In this document: positions 31,550 to 44,500 of the stretch, one piece after another
How positions within the stretch are numbered: position 1 is the first letter of the stretch
Layout: the number at the start of each line of letters is the position of its first letter
NCBI GenBank assembly: GCA_963978905.1
Contig: OZ022259.1
Location: 3,472,001-3,536,000 of the forward strand
Reading direction: 5' to 3'
Length of the DNA stretch: 64,000 nt
From: Trichostrongylus colubriformis
Taxonomy: Eukaryota > Nematoda > Chromadorea > Rhabditida > Trichostrongylidae
The notes under the pieces: generated by a model
Database searches by the model: none
What the model was told of the DNA's origin: nothing
The model's input: only the letters and a program-made list of their open reading frames with translations
Made by a program: the position numbers and the translations under genes

Positions 31550-34283
31550 GAGTCGGGACTCTTAATGTGGGGTCGCTGACCGGCAAGTCCAAGGAGGTGG
31601 CCGACCTAATTAAACGCAGGAGCATCCAGGTCCTATACCTTCAGCAAACACGCTGGAAAAAGGCTGAGACTGAGGAGATCGGTGATGGAACTCTTCTATA
31701 ATGCAGGAGACACTAAAGGAAATGGCGAAGCCATAGCCGTCGTGAAGTCCCTGAAGGACTGTGTCTCTGCAGTGAACACGATTAACGACCGAATCATGGC
31801 TGCAAGGACAGACACGAAGGAGGGGTACTGGACCGTAATTACCATCTACACACCTCAAGATGGCTACCCCGAAGTGGACAAAGACGAGTTTTTCTGAGTC
31901 TCGATACCATCAGATCATTCCTGGAAAACTAGCTCACCATAGCGGGAGACCTTTCCTGTCACTGCCGAGTCATGTCGGGAGTGACAGGAGAGGACTAGAG
32001 AGAGTGCACGGGGTAAGGGAACTGGGACAAGGAATGCTGAGGGAGAAAGGGTGATAGACTTGGCCACAGCTCACGACCAGGCTAGCTGTAGCACGTTCTT
32101 CGCGAAACGAGGAGCTCAGAAGGTAACTTGTAGCAGCGGGGGAGTCAGACGAAAATAGACCATGTGTTCGTACGAAGGCCGTTTCTCAAAAGTGTAAAGG
32201 TCATCAAGGTACTACCTGATGAGAAAATGGTCGCCCAGCACAGCCCTCTCCTAGCGGCCGTTGCCAGAGAGATTCCTTGTAAGACAAAGCTAAGAAATGA
32301 GCAGAGGATATGATGGTGGAAGCTACACAGAGTGGAGAGGGATGATCTGAAAAGCAGGTTAATGGGGGCTGGATTTCAGACCCCCGGTCTGGTTCAGGAG
32401 ACCTGGGATAGTGCCCACAAGGTCATCCTACGGTGCACGAAGGAGACACGGGGCGAAACCCGAAGTGGCTTCAGAGGAAATAAAGCGGCTTGGATGCGGA
32501 ACGAAGAGGTTCAGCGAGTGGTGAAACGGAAGGAGGAAACATAGAAACGCTAGCAGAAAACGCGAAGCTAAGGAAATCTAGTCACCTATAAAAGTTGCAG
32601 GAGGCTTACCAAGGGCACCATAGTCAAAGCCAAGAACACGGAAATGGATTACTTGTACGAGAAGTTAGAAAGCAGAGAGGCGGAGAAGTTTGTCTTCAGC
32701 CTGCCAAAGCCAGAATCGAGCCACCGAAGACATAGGGTGGTAAAGCCATAAAAGGAAGTGCCGGTGTCATCCTAAGAAAGTCAGCAGAGATAGAGAGGAG
32801 GTGGCAGAAGGTCTTTAATGGGTTTATGAATGAGTTCTCCTTTAACGAAATCCCAGAGAGGAAGGCCACAGCTGACCCAATATTAGCTTGGACGAATGAA
32901 GAGGTCCATCCCATGCTAGGGAGAATGAAAACTGGGAAGGCGGTTGGTTTGGGTGGGAAACCGATAGTTGTATGGAGCGCTGGGAGAACACGGGATAAAG
33001 TGGCTCATTCAATCCCTTATTACCGTAACTGTCGAAGGAAGGATTCTAAATAGCTGGAGGACCAGTACGATCGCCCCAGTCTTCAAGCAGAAGGAAGATG
33101 CACTGGGCTGCTTCAATTACAGCGGGATCGAGTTGACAGCACATACCATGAAGGTGTACGAGAGGCTGATCGATTCAAGACGAGGGGGGGGGAACTCATC
33201 TACAACTCTCAAGAACAGTTCGGGTTTAAGCCTGGAAAATCTACAACTGACGCCATCTTCACCGCCAGGCGGGTGATGAAGAGGTATCGAGAAAAGCGAC
33301 GACCATGTAACTTTGAGAAAGCCTTCGACCGCCTCGCGAAGCCAGTGCTCCAGAACGCGCTCCGAAAACTCCATGTACCGGAAAGGTTGATCGCTCTAAT
33401 AAAGGATTTGCACGACGGAGCCAGGGCAGCGATACCTACGCACGGGCTGTCAAATGAAGTAGATATTACGGTAGGCATCAAGATCGACCCGGAACCCCTT
33501 CTTCTTCCTCATCACTCTAGATATGATGGTGAAAGACTCGATCGAGGGACGAAAGACCATCCTTTACGCCGACTACATAGCTCTGATAGCGGACAGTAGA
33601 GGAGAATTCAAGCAAAAGGGCAGGAATGGCAGGACAGGTCGGCAGAGTATGGACACCGACTGAACGTCAGGAACACTAAGTTCATAAGCCACGAAGAATG
33701 TAGAGAACTGATGGTGGACTGCCATGGGGAGACCATCGAAAGGTAGAAAACTTTCGGTACCTCGGTAGTGATCTAGTGGCTGATGGTACGGTGGACCAGG
33801 CGGTGAAGGTCCGAGTAAACGCGGCATGAATAAAATGGAGGGAGTTCTCTGGGATTCTGTGCGATCGACTGCTACAGGACGCTCGAAGGCAAAGTGCACT
33901 CAGCGGTAGTAAGGACCGCAATGCTGCACGGGAGCGAATGCTGAGCAATAACAAAGGTTCATGACAGACAACTGTACGCGGCGAGAATGTTGAGATGGGC
34001 TTGCGTATGGGGGCGGCTGGACAAGGTCAGGAACGGGACGTGAGAGCGATCATGCACACAGCCCCTGTCCAGATAAAGTTGGGGGAGCAGCGGCTGTTAT
34101 GGTATGGCCACGTACTAAGAGGACCAGAGAATCATTTCACAAAGAAAGCACTAGAGTTCGGAGGGCAAGGGAAGCGACCACGCGGAGCTCCAAAGAAGAG
34201 TTGGAGGGACGACATCAAGAGCGATCTCACTGAAGTGAAATCAGCGGTGGAGAAGAAAAAGAAGGTACCGGGCCAGCGTCGAT
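31550..34283 (+). mobile_element. Non-LTR retrotransposon, RTE-like, copy A (dead)
   Basis: Fragments in three frames follow the order of an endonuclease/reverse transcriptase ORF. The endonuclease start is RVGTLNVGSLTGKS, with LQQTRWKKA at 31639-31665. The end of the endonuclease contains AQHSPLLAAVAREI. Reverse transcriptase parts read MLGRMKTGKAVG, FKQKEDALGC and FEKAFDRLAKP. Near the end is RLWYGHVLRG-like sequence and KKSWRDDIKSDL. The catalytic YADD is YADY (33564-33575) and the endonuclease Glu of LQETRW is Gln. Many frameshifts and stops make it inactive. The family resembles the RTE-type elements common in animals; the clade is from memory. Confidence 0.85.
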
Positions 34284-34574
34284 AAACACAGAGCGCAACG
34301 GGGCCTTATGCATGCATCGCGTCGTATGTAATCAGGTCCCAAAGTGATTGCAGTGTCTGACGCCTGGATCAAGGCACACTGCAACGCCATCTCTCTGACC
34401 TAGTGCATACATCTCTACCGTCCAATCCCAAGGCAATGTATATAGTGGCGGAACTTGCATTTTTGTGGGAATGTGGAACTGTAGAAAAAACACTAGATAC
34501 GTATCGATTGGAAAAATTAAGAGAGTTTCTGTGGGAATATGGAATCGTGGGATCGGGGTCGTGATAGCATATAA

Positions 34575-35288
34575 ACGCAAGCCGCACTTCGTTGGTCATT
34601 TCTGGACCACAGTTCTCCGTGATCACACCAACATCAGATGATGGTCTTATGGCTAGTGCTGAAATGCATTTTCAATGCTCGAAGCAGAAAATGCAAGGAA
34701 ACTATCAGGTAAGGGTCAGAGTCGCGACCTTGACTATCAGAAGACAAGGCGATTCGTAAGAACCTTGGCCTAGTCGATACGTATCGTTTCCTTTGCGTCT
34801 GATCGCCTAAATCGCTAACTGCGTATACGGTCAATCCTTCAGGTGTTTTAGGAAGGAACGCAGGCATTTCAGGACCACATTCGTACCCAATGACGCGATT
34901 AAAGCGCCATAACTTAAAGCAACACAAGACCTTGCCATCAGTACAGGTCGGTTGTGCCCCGGCTCAGACGCTGGGAACATTGGGACAAACGGCAGTAACA
35001 CGGTTCTGTGTTGCAGGTGCGTTGCGTCATTGTCCGATATGAACGCACCGTTAGCGGCAACCTCAGAAAGCATGATATTGGAAATTGGTGATGTACGAAG
35101 GCCTCTCTGAATACAACTAAGCTGCGAACTTCAAACGTACAAAACTTCAACGTACGTATGCCAGTGGCGCACAAAACGAGCGTCACAACGACAGTTATTC
35201 CTATCCACGACATGGCGACTCTGGCAGGACTCGAATTTGTAGTCTTCTGCTGCCTGCAATTTTCTACTTCGCTCGGGATGAAACTCAA
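34575..35288 (-). pseudogene. Third CAP-gene remnant: anchor exon and truncated exon 2
   Basis: Exon 1 (35288-35156, 44 codons + 1 base) encodes a polar N terminus and a hydrophobic segment (SWIGITVVVTLVLCATGI), ending ATA-C before GTACGT exactly as in CAP A and B. Exon 2 starts at 34658 with the same split codon and reads LAIRPSSDVGVITENCGPEM then TNEVRLAF, aligning with the CAP genes (LLIKPSSDFDVITENCGG). It then runs into repeat DNA at about 34575. Exons 3-6 are absent. The exon 1 frame is intact, so it was lost by truncation. It is separated from copy A's retrotransposon by about 290 bp. Confidence 0.8.
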
Positions 35289-37635
35289 ATCACACTAGGA
35301 TACCATCTCCCCAACTCTTCCAATTCTCTCTAGTCAGTTCATAACGGACGACAGAGTCACGTCAACGATGGAAACATCGCCACAAGGAGATTATTACCGA
35401 ACTCACCAGAACAGATTCAGTGCGAAACAAGAGAAAGCCCCGAATAATTTGGCAATGATTCTTGGCGAACGCTTGCTCGTGCACCCCAAAAATAAACACT
35501 GCCATATGTGCTCAATGAAAAGGAGATATTGACCCACTACTCCACATTCAACACAACAATCTACCGATAGTAACCAAACAAATAACAATTTTTAAAAAGG
35601 GACAAGAAGTTATACCGAAGACAACCATTGGCTCCTCCCCTCGCATTTAAATATCGAGGCATGGACTTATAATAGCATCAAAGGAATGTTAGCGAAGGAC
35701 AACAACTTCTGCTTAATCATCATCGAAGAGCTGTCGGGATGTTATGCGTGAACGACAGGTCTATGGCAAAATGTGCTATGCAAGTCATCACTGAGCGAAG
35801 AATCCACTCAAAGAGGGTGTGAAAACTCAAGGCAACTTGTGAAATGCACACCACAAGGATTAATATCGGCTGCGCACTTCCACTTTAGCAACCCTATAAT
35901 CGACATCAACTGCACAGTTAGATGCCTGGGCGAAACTTCATCAGTGTAGCTCAAGGGAAGGCTCAACTTTGTTAACAAGTATATTTATGTAGAGTTCTCT
36001 GAATAAGTGCCTCCTCATTATCCAGCACCGATTAAATCCAAATTCCTTGAGCGACTTTTTCTCAGAAATTTTGAGCAATTTCCCAATTATGTTTAGTTTT
36101 TTCTCCTATGTGAAAACAATTACTGCATTGCTTTTTGCGACATTTTTCTCAACTGTTTAGTGACGGAATACCTGGAACATTACCGCAACTTGTTCGCCGC
36201 TTCTTGAATTGAACAACTGAAATTCAATAAGACATGTAGCATTACCAAAGTTTTGTTTTCTGGCGGAAAGGTCTTGTAAGCCTACTTCTCTCAATCAATA
36301 AGATGTTTTGAATGTTGTAAGGGAAATTTTCTGTCTTCTCAAAATTATTGAGTTCACACTCATTCCCAATAAGAGAAGATATGTTTTCTTTTTCAAGACA
36401 AAATTGCCTTTCTTTCCTGCTCTTATTAAAAACTTGAAGAACGTCGAGAATAGCTTTGAATATTCTTCAATAAACGTTCACCAACATTCTTCTTCACAGC
36501 AACGATAATAATTTCTATCTGCATAGGTATCCAAAATGAGTAACAGTCAAGTGATGAAAGTGAAATAATAGCGAAAGAAATGTCACAGAATGCCTCACGT
36601 GAGACTAGAAATGAGGCCACCTCACTCCAGAAAGAGGTATCTACAGAGTAGGGACATGAGCAACACCGCGGAGGTAGTAAGAAATAAAAGTGCACCCCAA
36701 TCCCACGGTGCGAGGATCAAATTCCTCATCAATGCCCACCAGACCAACTGAGCATTTAATCCTTGCGGGGTCGGTAAATAGGTTTCAGATTAGTCTGAGA
36801 GAGCACTGACTTGTACATCGGCAGGCCCTTGCAAATTGTTGTATGGGCCAAATGCATTCGCCTGCCAAAACGATCCTGAATGTAACTGGAATGCGCGGCG
36901 CATTCCACAGGAAGGATTGGTTAGCACCAAAAACTTTATCCTTTTTTTCGAGTAACAGTTTGAAATCGAAGAATACCAAGCGTCTTCCATGATAGACGCA
37001 TAAAAGACTCTGACTGAATGACTACATTCCAATTGAAGAGGTCGTGCATGGAACCTTCTTCGTATGAAGGCATAAGCCAGCAACTTTACAATGGTAAAAC
37101 CGTACTGGTGCTACCCTGATTTGGTCATGTGCCAAAGGGCGTGTCCGCAGCCTCTTCTCGTGATTTTACCTAGATGAGTACTCTTGAAGCACTAAAATGT
37201 CAGAAAAATTCGGCCTGATAAGACTCCACTTGTGAGCTTAAATCGAGTGTTTCGTCTTCTTTCCAAGTGAGATATCGAGCGAAGAGGTAGAGAGGGGGAC
37301 ACCCAAAAACCGAGCACAACCTGACTCTCTTCGAGATCCTTCCATTCTGCCCCTTTCCCAAGATGATCCGCACGTAACTGTAAAATGGTGACACACAACT
37401 TTGTACATTCCTCATTTTATGTATCCCTTTTGTCTAAGAATTTTATATGAACATACTTCGCTCCGTCTTTTTACTTTCAGATCTCGAGAAGATACGATGA
37501 GAATGGAACGCTGGATGGAAGCCAATAAGAGGGCCGAGAACGCAAGAAGGGAGAAGGATGACGTCAAGGGTTTGCCAACATCGGGGGTCCTATCGATACC
37601 GTTATCATCTCCACATCGTTGTGATATCTGAGTGT
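35289..37635. other. No recognised gene or repeat
   Basis: AT-rich sequence with short ORFs in all frames and no domain I recognise. A minus-strand ORF (37083-36790) was considered and not accepted. No transposon ends were seen. Confidence 0.5.
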
Positions 37636-38455
37636 CGGTAAACGGACAAATGTGCGGCGGTAGTCACTGCCGCGACGCTTGAGCTCACGCGTCGCGGCCT
37701 CCATCATGATGCGCGCTGGCATGCTTATGAGCTCTAGGTCTTCTTATCTCATCGGGGGAGGCTCTTCGTGAGCAGCACATGAAATCTTCTTCTACTACGG
37801 TGTGTGTAAAAGAATGACTCCTAACTCGCCGCTAAAGCGGCGAGCCAAGAGCCTAGCGCGCTTTGCGCGCATTGCAAGGGAAGGAAGCCTCGACGTGTGG
37901 GCTAATATGGGCCGTTGCCAAATATCGTTGATGAGTTTATGACATCGGTGAGAAGAAGGCGACCCTTGTCGTCACAGAATGTATACTCAAGTGTATATTT
38001 CCACCTAAGCCTGCAAGGGAAGGAAGCCCCGACGTGGGGCTAATATGGGGTGTCGCGAAATATCGTTGTTGAGCTAGTATCGGTGAGACGGAAGCAACTC
38101 TGCATTCGCCGCTAAAGCGGGCCGGCCCCACAACAACGGGAACCGAAGGCTCCCGCAATTACTAAATTGGCGATTTGGAACCCCAATCGCAATGACCACG
38201 GATCATCCTCCTCTACTTCACCGTTGCCCCACAGTATCCTCCGTCTCGTCGGACTATCCGATGAGACAACGTTGGCTTCCGTACCAATCATGCGTAGTAC
38301 ACTCTGCGAGTATCTCGCCACGTGCACTCTCTTACGCGGAGTGCGCAGACGGAGCGACGAAACGGGAGAAAACCTGTGCCCACTGATGACGAACCGCGAC
38401 GCGAGCTCACGTGTTGCGGTAGTGAGTACCACCGCACATTTGTCCGTTTACCATT
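37636..38455. mobile_element. Foldback element with GGTAAACGGACAAATGTGC ends
   Basis: Inverted repeats of about 60 bp: left GGTAAACGGACAAATGTGCG, right GCACATTTGTCCGTTTACC. Inside, the hairpin CTCGCCGCTAAAGCGGCGAG lies at about 37827-37846 and a variant at 38106-38118, and two direct copies of gcaagggaaggaagcc (37875, 38011) precede ccgacgtg...gctaatatggg. No clear target duplication was found. Confidence 0.7.
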
Positions 38456-38639
38456 ACCCGTGATCTCTCATCCTCGAATGTTACGTTCTGTATCTTATAG
38501 ATAAATTATCTATGTTTACCGCGGCGTCTTTGTTGTACTCTGTCACACCAGTCGAAGGTGAAGTAGTTGAGTTCAATTGGAATCGTGCATGGATAGGCTG
38601 GCTACTCCGGAAGAACCGACCGAAGGCAACGGCTGCACC

Positions 38640-39400
38640 TTTGTACTTAAAGACAGTGATAGGGGTAATGTGGGTAATGGGAACTCCTAAAGTGGGTCAC
38701 GCAAATGAAAGCTAGGGTCTAAAAAGACTATGTGTGGCGAAATTTCCGATGAAAAAAAAAGTGCCCCGAGCTTTATAAGAGCCGTCTTCTTCAGCAACCC
38801 CCACCTTTTTATTCCAGCCCGCCCTTTTTTCGAGACGACCCGCCCCTTTCGAGAATGAACGGCGGCGAGGAGTTTTATTTCTCGGGTTTTTGACCATTTC
38901 ATTCCATTTTTCCTTCCTTCACTTTCGCACAACTGAGCACGTCCACCTTCATATCTGATGACCATTCCATATCGGGCCCGAATCGCCCCTGACACTATCA
39001 GTTTTTAAGATATCAGAAAATTAAGACTGGGAGGTCAGAGGGTATGTTCAAGTCAATAAGAGAAGAGGGACCGGTCTGGTCACGGTCAGAGTGCGGCACT
39101 GCGGAAGATATATAGTCTGCAGGCTTTCTCGAGGCTCTATCCACAATATTGTATAATAATAATTGTAAAAATAATTGTATAAAAGTGTCCCCTTCAACAG
39201 CTACCACTTGTTTTATGGCAGCCCTCCCGTGTTTTCAGGGCGATCCGCACCTTTTGACAATAAACTGCGGGAAGAGGGTATAATTTCTCGGGTTTCTGAC
39301 CGTTTCATTCGGTTCTTTCTTCACTTCCGTACTATTGAGCACCTCAACCTTCTTATTGAATGATCCTTCCATATACGGCCCAAATTACCTCTATCACTGC
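38640..39400. repeat. Degenerate interspersed repeats
   Basis: 38640-39000 carries gtgataggggtaatgtgggtaatg and tttctcgggtttttgaccat, related to the CATTAGGG family at 12945 and 19361. 39001-39150 resembles 3325-3450 (aagatatcagaaaa.taagact). 39401-40349 holds only a diverged relative of 22560-22790 and unassigned DNA. Confidence 0.5.
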
Positions 39401-40349
39401 CTTTAATTTATGTCCTGACACGATTCCGCGTCCTCAACTTATTGTTAGAATAAGACACAGAGCCGCTCGGAAAACGTAATCACTTAGGAGGGACCCAGCT
39501 TCACAAGGAACTCCCAGCTCGCCCGCATCTTGCCGCAGTGTGGAATCCTCTCCTCACGAGGTATATGCCATTAGAACAGAGAGTTCACGTGGTCATCTAT
39601 CCAGGCGCGCATAACCCGCATCATCGCGTCGCAAATCGAAGCCGCAAAGCGAATTTTCCGCCCTAATGGTCTACACACAGTCTTTACGATATGCACCTTC
39701 TTACACCACTTCTTATCACACATCATTCATAGTATACCACCGCTCTTCATCATGTCGCATTGAAATGTATTGGTTTTCTTCAAGTATTTTTATCACTGGT
39801 AAGGCAGTGCTCAGAGTTTGTCATCGCGGTTGCGTTTTGTGCAGTCAGACGATTAGCGACTGGGAAAAATGAATAAGATACAAATTGATTGAACGATTAG
39901 ATGATTAGGCGATCAGGTACTAGAACGGTCAATATGCGTCTCAACTGGGTGAATAGCACGCTTGATCGCCTGAATCGCGAACTCCGAACAATGCCTAACA
40001 CTGGCATAGACATTATTATCTTTTTTTGCTAACCAGTTGGGCTGGCGCACACTACTACGCGTCACACATGGAAGCATGCTACATGGGCACGTGTGTCGAA
40101 CTCTCTCACCCCGCCACACTCACTCTGGCCACTCACCCATGTCCGTAGGCCCTAATTGACTGTACCTCAAACTTGGGTAATTGAACCACAGGGTGGACAG
40201 AAAGACATACCAAGCTCCTGGTTTATATATAGGGTATGATTATCACAATATATAACTGGTGATCACTAATCTATATTTCTACGCTGTCTTGCGAATTCTT
40301 ATCTTATCGATGGATCACATGTACCTTCAATCTTGATCTCACCTGGGGG

Positions 40350-40410
40350 AATCATGGGTGCAACGACCAGATAAGCCGGTTAGTCTTATCTGGTTGTTGC
40401 ACCCATGATT
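40350..40410. repeat. Near-perfect 26-bp-arm hairpin
   Basis: AATCATGGGTGCAACGACCA (continuing GATAAG) pairs with the inverted CTTATCTGG...CACCCATGATT across a 9-base loop, with one G-T type mismatch. It is not present at the corresponding point before copy A. Confidence 0.85.
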
Positions 40411-41215
40411 CTGCCCTTCATACTCTGCGACACCGGCAACGACGGCGGCAAAATCATGTGCGCGCAGCCGACAACAGCGTCACTCTAACAACGCGTTTTG
40501 TTTTTAACGCTCGACCAAACTATACTACAGTTCAATGAATGGAGAGAGCCCGCGAAAGCCTGTGGCGAGAGCGCGCGCAATGTTGCCACATTTTGGCACC
40601 ATGCCAAGACGCTCGTTAAGATTCAAAACATGTCGCACATTTCCGCGTGCTCTCATTCCGATCATCAAACTATAGTACTGTTCGGTCAAGCTTTATAAAC
40701 AGAGCGCATCATCAGAATGCCGCCGTTGTCGGCTGTGAGCACATGATTCTGGCGCCGCCGCCATTGCCGCACAGTATGAAGGCAGCCTCAGCTCTTCGCT
40801 TGAAGGCGTATTCCGCGATAATCAAACTTGCAACTCACCCTCTTGAAGCGGATAGATCCTCGGGTCGAGCTTCTTCCGATCCCACCCACCCACTCCGACC
40901 ACACCTGGGACACTGGACGGAGCTTTTTCCAACCTGGCGTTTACGTGGGTGTGTGATTTATGCGATGAGACAAAGAAGAAATGTCAGTAGTTAAGGAAAC
41001 ATTTACATGGGGAAAGAGGTGATACCTCAGGGTTTCTCGTGCCACCATCCAAAGAGAACTGACTCAAGGACTCTTTCACGCGGTAGTCACGTGCAAGGCC
41101 AAATGACAGGAGGCTTTATTTTGCCATCACCGGGACTTCTTTCAAATTTTTCTTTATTGGCGTATTCCTTAGCAACTCCTATTTCATAAATCACGTCTAA
41201 ACCCATTCAAGGTGA

Positions 41216-41390
41216 GGCCGCGTTCACGGTTTGCGGTGCCAGCGGTAGGGCGTGGCTGAATGTCTCTGCGTCTCTGCCTGTGCCACCTTTCTCGTTGTCT
41301 GCGTCGTCCCTGCACCTTCCCGTGCTACTCTGCTGCCTCGCTGGCTGTGAACGCAGCCACGCCCTGCCGGCGTCAAGTATGAACGCTGTC
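41216..41390. mobile_element. MITE, GGCCGCGTTCATAC family (copy B partner of 23607)
   Basis: Starts GGCCGCGTTCACGGTTTGCG, ends CAAGTATGAACGCTGTC. Same site as in copy A, so older than the duplication. Confidence 0.75.
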
Positions 41391-41504
41391 TAATCGCGGA
41401 GTGTGCCTCCAAGAACCGTGTTAATTCATGAGGACATGCATTGTCTATCGAGCATTAAAAAATTTAAAACATGAGTTTATTCAAATTAGTTTTAAGGGAT
41501 TTTT

Positions 41505-44500
41505 CTATGTCAAAATTTCGCAAAGTCCTGTTTTCGAATGCGGCACTTCCTTTTCTTGTCGGTCTTCCATTTCGCCAATCACATTTTTTTTAGGTTTGCC
41601 ACACTCTGACAGCGTTTCACCGGGTGTGTACCATTTTACGCCAAGATAATTTCCTCTGCAAAAGTATGAGTGAACCTTATCGTTGCAGGACCAGTATCTG
41701 AGTTCACTCAGATGCAGCCAGCTCACAGAAAGTTGCAGTGCACTTGTGGCCGCCATGCATGTGGGGCCACATGTGCTGCGGCTTCGTTCGGCCTCATTCA
41801 TACTTTGAACCGGCAGGGCGTGGCTGCGCTCACAAGCAGCGAAGTACACTAGCACGGGGAGGTACAGAGATGACGCAGGCAATGAGACAGGGTGACATGG
41901 GCGGAGACGCAGGAAGACGCAGCCACGCTTTGCCGCCGGCACCGCAAAGTATGAACGCGGCTTTCGCGGCCACACTTCGTCTTGAAAACCAAGCAGATCT
42001 TACTGTGGGTAATAGTGGCAAACAACACTTGTGCTTCCACTGTTGCATGTGATCACTCCGCATCCTACCGTTGTGGTTTTGTCCCAGAAAATCTTAAAAA
42101 TTTAGAAATAGCACATTGAAAAATCTCTGTTGCATTCTCAAACCTTTTCTCTTGTTAGCCTAACACCTGACTTTGTGGCTCGTGCTCTACAAAATTTCAC
42201 CCCCATATAGCGCTCAGAATTCACAAGTGGAACAGCTGTGGCCGTCAAATTACGGAAGCTCACGTGGTCTTAAAATTGCTGAACTAACCTGTGTTGCATG
42301 CCCGATTTCATGGGTCCACTCATCTATGTCTTTCTGGACGCCGAACTCTCGAACCTCATCGGCCCACAAGAACACAGCTTGCTGAAGAAGTACAACGATT
42401 GAACAATACCAAAGTGTATTCCAAATTTTAACTAATCACTGCCACACTGCACCGCTGACATATCGATTGATGCTGCGCGTGTCTGTGACGTGGAACGGTC
42501 ATATGCAGCACATGACGCGTTCATTTTGGGAATCGACTCATCCGAGGGTCTTCGTTGGAACTGTACAGTCTCTATTGCTTCCATTTAGCAAGAACATATT
42601 CTTAGCACAATAAGAGGAGCAATGCCCTCCAGCCCCTGTGGGGAGAAATTAGTCTTCACAGTAGCAAGCTTTCTTTGAGTGCAGTAACGAATCATTCATT
42701 ATGATAGTTATTAACCTGATCTCCAGAAGCGGTGGTGCTACAGTAATGAGGTGGGGGTGAGGGCAACTTGTTAAATGCTGAACTACCATGCCTTAACAGA
42801 GCTGACATGTCAGTAACGTACCGCAGAAGACATGTATAGACATGCCTCGTGAAGCTCATTTTACGCTTAAATTTCGCGTTGAGGCAGGTTAATGTCAGTA
42901 GACAGAGTCCCCCCCCCCTGCCCCTCCCGCTCCCCCACCCTCTCATAAACCTCGCTAGGTCGCCGCTATAGCACGCTGTGAGAAACTTCCGCATGGAGAG
43001 ACTGATCTAAAATAATAATCCATACATACATGAGTACATGAAACGTACTATGACTGAATCCATGAATTCGAGCTCTCCTCCTGATGCATAAAGGTTTTCT
43101 CCGAGTCCTTCCCATTGTGAGTGTTTCATACGACATTGTGCTATGCGAGCCCATTTCAGTGCAGATTTCTCCAGCGAACAGTTGTACTTCTTAAAATCTA
43201 CTGCCATTGCCAAGGAAGGAAAAAATTGTGCCATATTCTCTGTCTGGAATCTTCAAACAGCCTCTTCACTTTGTTCGAACGCTGATCGAGTTGATCGACT
43301 TATCTTTTTAAGGCTGTATAACTAGTAACCTTCTCAGTAAACATTCAGATAAGGCGCGAGGCACACCGCGATGACGTCTTTTACTCCTCATCGGATTGAA
43401 CCACTCTAACTACATCCTTGCTCCTAATTGGCCAGCTGGGCCACAAGGGCGGGGCCAGCCGGATGGGCGCATGTAGCGCCATGATGGCCCACTTTGGAGG
43501 TGCGGGCTGCAAAATCATCTAAGGATTTACTGCCCCAAGAGGGGAAGTCGACTAATCTGATTAACACGTGGTGTACCCTTAACCCATTCGCGACCGCGCC
43601 GGTTTCGGCCGGGGCCTTGCTGTCAGCCATATATGGCTGTCATGGTCCCACGGGCCACTTTTCTTGATTTTCTTTGTAGTTCATGTTTTTTTTGTTTTTT
43701 TTTTTCGTTTTTTTCGTCAATGTAGTTAGGGGAGGTGCCTATTCACCCTCCTGCTCTTATGCAAGCCATGTGCCGGAGGAAGGGGGCCTGTACCCTTATA
43801 GAGACCCCTCAAAAAGCAAAAAAAAAGTTTGCACTGAAACTTTGCCCAGGGGGGTTATTCGGTTTTCTGGTTGCGAATATGACATCCGTTCTACCAAATA
43901 ACCCCCCTAGGCAAAGTTTCAGCGAATTTGGTGAAAACTAGTTGTTGCACCAACATGGTACAATTGCACCAATTTGGCGGAAACGACAAAAACGGATGTC
44001 ATATTCGCAATCAGCACCCCTAATAACCCCCCCTGGAGAAGTTTCAGTGCAAACTTTTTTTTGCTTTTGGGGGGTTTCTATAAGGGTACAGGCCCCCTTC
44101 CTCCGGCCCATGGCTTGCACAAGAGCAGGAGGGTGCAGGCAGTTGTTTGACCCAAAAATCTTTCCTGAATGTCAAAGGGTGTAAGCAGGAGGTCCATAAG
44201 GTCTGTCAGTCACCGGTGGCTGACATGGGCACGAATGGGTAAACGACACCGGGAGCGGTAAGGAGAAAGTGAGAGCTATGAACACTTGTTCTCTGGAGCA
44301 ATCCTCCCTCTTCCAAAGAGGCGCCGCTCGAGACCTTATTACCGTCCCGCAGCACAGCGAGTCGTTATGCTGTTCATCCGCTGGGAGAGTTGCTGACAAG
44401 GACGGGATGCCGCTCCCAGCTGGCCTCAGCTCTCGCCCATCTGCAATCCACCACCAACTAGTGACACAGAGGGCGCAAAAGAGAAGGGAGTTTTCGGGTT

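Larger units (their letters stand above)
22895..34560. repeat. Segmental duplication, copy A
   Basis: This segment is collinear, in the same orientation, with 40536-50600. Shared blocks include the CAP gene, MITEs at 23607, 24178 and 26734, the 27483 palindrome and the non-LTR element. Copy A alone has 28187-29528, 29576-30399 and 30642-31160. Copy B alone has 352 bp near 42402-42753, 43583-44239 and 45127-45266. The left edge is blurred because the first few hundred bases also resemble a dispersed repeat. Confidence 0.9.

Noticed and set aside
36790..37083. 97-codon minus-strand ORF with a protein-like C terminus
   Set aside because: No domain recognised, no good splice context, and two other frames are open over the same stretch.
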